A stretch of DNA of 64,000 nt from the NCBI RefSeq assembly GCF_032854445.1, contig NC_088300.1, positions 14,107,191 through 14,171,190 on the forward strand, written 5' to 3'. The notes below the pieces were generated by a model. It searched no databases. It saw only the letters and a list, made by a program, of their open reading frames with translations, and had not been told where the DNA came from. This DNA is from Liolophura sinensis. Lineage: Eukaryota; Mollusca; Polyplacophora; Chitonida; Chitonidae. Below are positions 62,651 through 64,000 of this stretch, piece by piece. Positions within the stretch are counted from its first letter, which is position 1; every line of letters starts with the position of its first letter. The translations under genes and the position numbers were made by a program.

Positions 62651-64000
62651 CATTTTGTGACATAATTATTACTTGTGTATAGTGCACTTAATTAAGGGAC
62701 AGAATTGCGACCTGCGTTATGATGCACTTAAGTGACATAATTCTTACTTGTGTTATGATGAACCAGAGTGACGTAATCCTTATTTGTGTTATGATGCATG
62801 TGGGTGACTTAAGTTTTACATGTATTATGATGCACGTGAGTGACTTAAATTCTACATGTATTATGATGCACCTGCCCGACTTAATTTTACATGTGTTGTG
62901 ATGCATCTGAGTGACGTAATCCTAACTAGTTTTATGATGCACCTGAGCGAAGGAATTGCTACTTATGTTATGATACATCTGAGCAAAGGAATTGCTACTT
63001 ATGTTATGATACATCTGAGCGAAGGAATTGCTACCTGTGTTATGATGCATCTGAGCGAAAGAATTGCTACCTATGTTATGAGCATCTGTAGAGAAAGAAT
63101 TGCTACCTATGTTATGATGCACCTGAGCGAAGGAATTGCTACCTATGTTATGATGCACCTGAGCGAAGGCATTGCTACCTATGTTATGATGCATCTGAGC
63201 AAGGGAATTGCTACCTATGTTATGATGCACCTGAGCGAAATAATCCTAACTAGTTTTATGATGCACTGAGCGAAGGAATTGCTTACCTATGTTATGATAC
63301 ATCTGAGCAAAGGAATTGCTACTTATGTTATGATACATCTGAGCGAAGGAATTGCTACCTATGTTATGATGCACCTGAGCGAAGGAATTGCTACCTATGT
63401 TATGATGCACCTGAGCGAAATAATCCTTACTTGTTTTATGATGCACCTGAACGAAGGAATTGCTACTTATGTTATGATACTTCTGAGCAAAGGAATTGCT
63501 ACTTATGTTATGTTGCCTCTGAGTGACGTAATCCGTACTTGTTTTATGACGCACCTGAGCGAAGGAATTGCTACCTATCTTATGATGCCCCTGAGCGAAG
63601 GAATTGCTACTTATGTTATGTTGCCTCTGAGCGAAATAATCCTTACCTGTTTTATGATGCACCTGAGCGAAGGAATTGCTACTTATGTTATGATACTTCT
63701 GAGCAAAGGAATTGCTACTATGTTATGATGCACCTGAGCGAAGGAATTGCTACCTATGTTATGATGCACCTGAGCGAAATAATCCTTACTTGTTTTATGA
63801 TGCACCTGAACGAAGGAATTGCTACTTATGTTATGATACATCTGAGCGAAGGAATTGCTACCTATGTTATGATGCACCTGAGCGAAGGAATTGCTACCTA
63901 TGTTATGATGCACCTGAGCGAAGGAATTGCTACTTATGTTATGATACTTCTGAGCAAAGGAATTGCTACCTATGTTATGATGCACCTGAGCGAAGGAATT
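62651..64000. repeat. Terminal satellite, 36-bp units, running off the window
   Basis: Unit: GCACCTGAGCGAAGGAATTG plus CTACCTATGTTATGAT (36 nt). Left units (62651-62935) are diverged; from 62935 on they are homogeneous, about 30 copies. A variant with CGAAATAATCC occurs near 63236, 63416, 63632 and 63775, giving 4- to 6-unit spacing. The array has no right edge here. Thirty-six is divisible by three, so long frames on both strands (for example 63279-63728) are artefacts. Confidence 0.95.

Noticed and set aside
62856-63985. Open frames on both strands with 12-residue repeats
   Set aside because: They come from the 36-bp satellite. Both strands stay open at once and the repeat ignores frame at indels.

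Overview
This window looks like non-coding nuclear DNA from an animal, most likely a lophotrochozoan and probably a mollusc. The evidence is the repeat content: tRNA-derived SINEs whose central domain and 3' end (ending in CACCAATCAAATAAATAAAT-like tails) resemble the MetaSINE-type elements I recall from molluscs. That name is from memory and was not searched. There are also long AT and GA dinucleotide tracts, several large tandem arrays, no operons and no convincing intact gene. The longest open frames (up to 378 codons) all lie inside tandem repeats whose unit length is a multiple of three, or inside (AT)n tracts, and I do not regard them as genes.

Layout. 1-2.2 kb: an old SINE, a full-length SINE (471-735), a roughly 35-bp tandem array (about 736-1920) and an oppositely oriented SINE (1932-2165). 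3.2-4.2 kb: an (AT)n tract and a 54-bp array that looks like an internally amplified SINE. 4.3-14.6 kb: mostly unique sequence with four SINE relics and a TATA/CRE/AP-1 cluster near 5.2 kb. 14.6-16.9 kb: an interspersed repeat that has an inverted partner at 39.6 kb, two (AT)n tracts (one with perfect 17-bp palindromic arms), a foldback and a GA tract. 17.7-20.2 kb: a 63-bp satellite of about 39 units, with a 126-bp higher-order repeat near its right end. 20.3-47.9 kb: mostly unique sequence with SINE 3'-end fragments, palindrome clusters and weak exon-like segments on the minus strand (30.9-42.6 kb). 48.0-51.6 kb: a 23-bp array, a nested SINE-in-SINE with a probable templated repair insertion, a 40-bp array and a diverged SINE. 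51.6-61.5 kb: mostly unique, with SINE 3'-end fragments and a degenerate ~22-bp minisatellite at 59.3-59.9 kb. 61.5-64.0 kb: a satellite that runs off the window and whose unit shortens from 45 to 41 to 36 bp.

No gene network can be described. The window is best read as an intergenic or long-intron region shaped by SINE insertion (target-site duplications are visible) and tandem amplification, with scattered G+C-richer islands that may be regulatory. The strongest leads are the SINE-derived 54-bp array, the unit-length gradient of the terminal satellite, the palindromic AT-rich repeat, the likely polymerase-theta-type insertion in a SINE, the inverted repeat copies 25 kb apart, and a faint family of exon-like segments on the minus strand.
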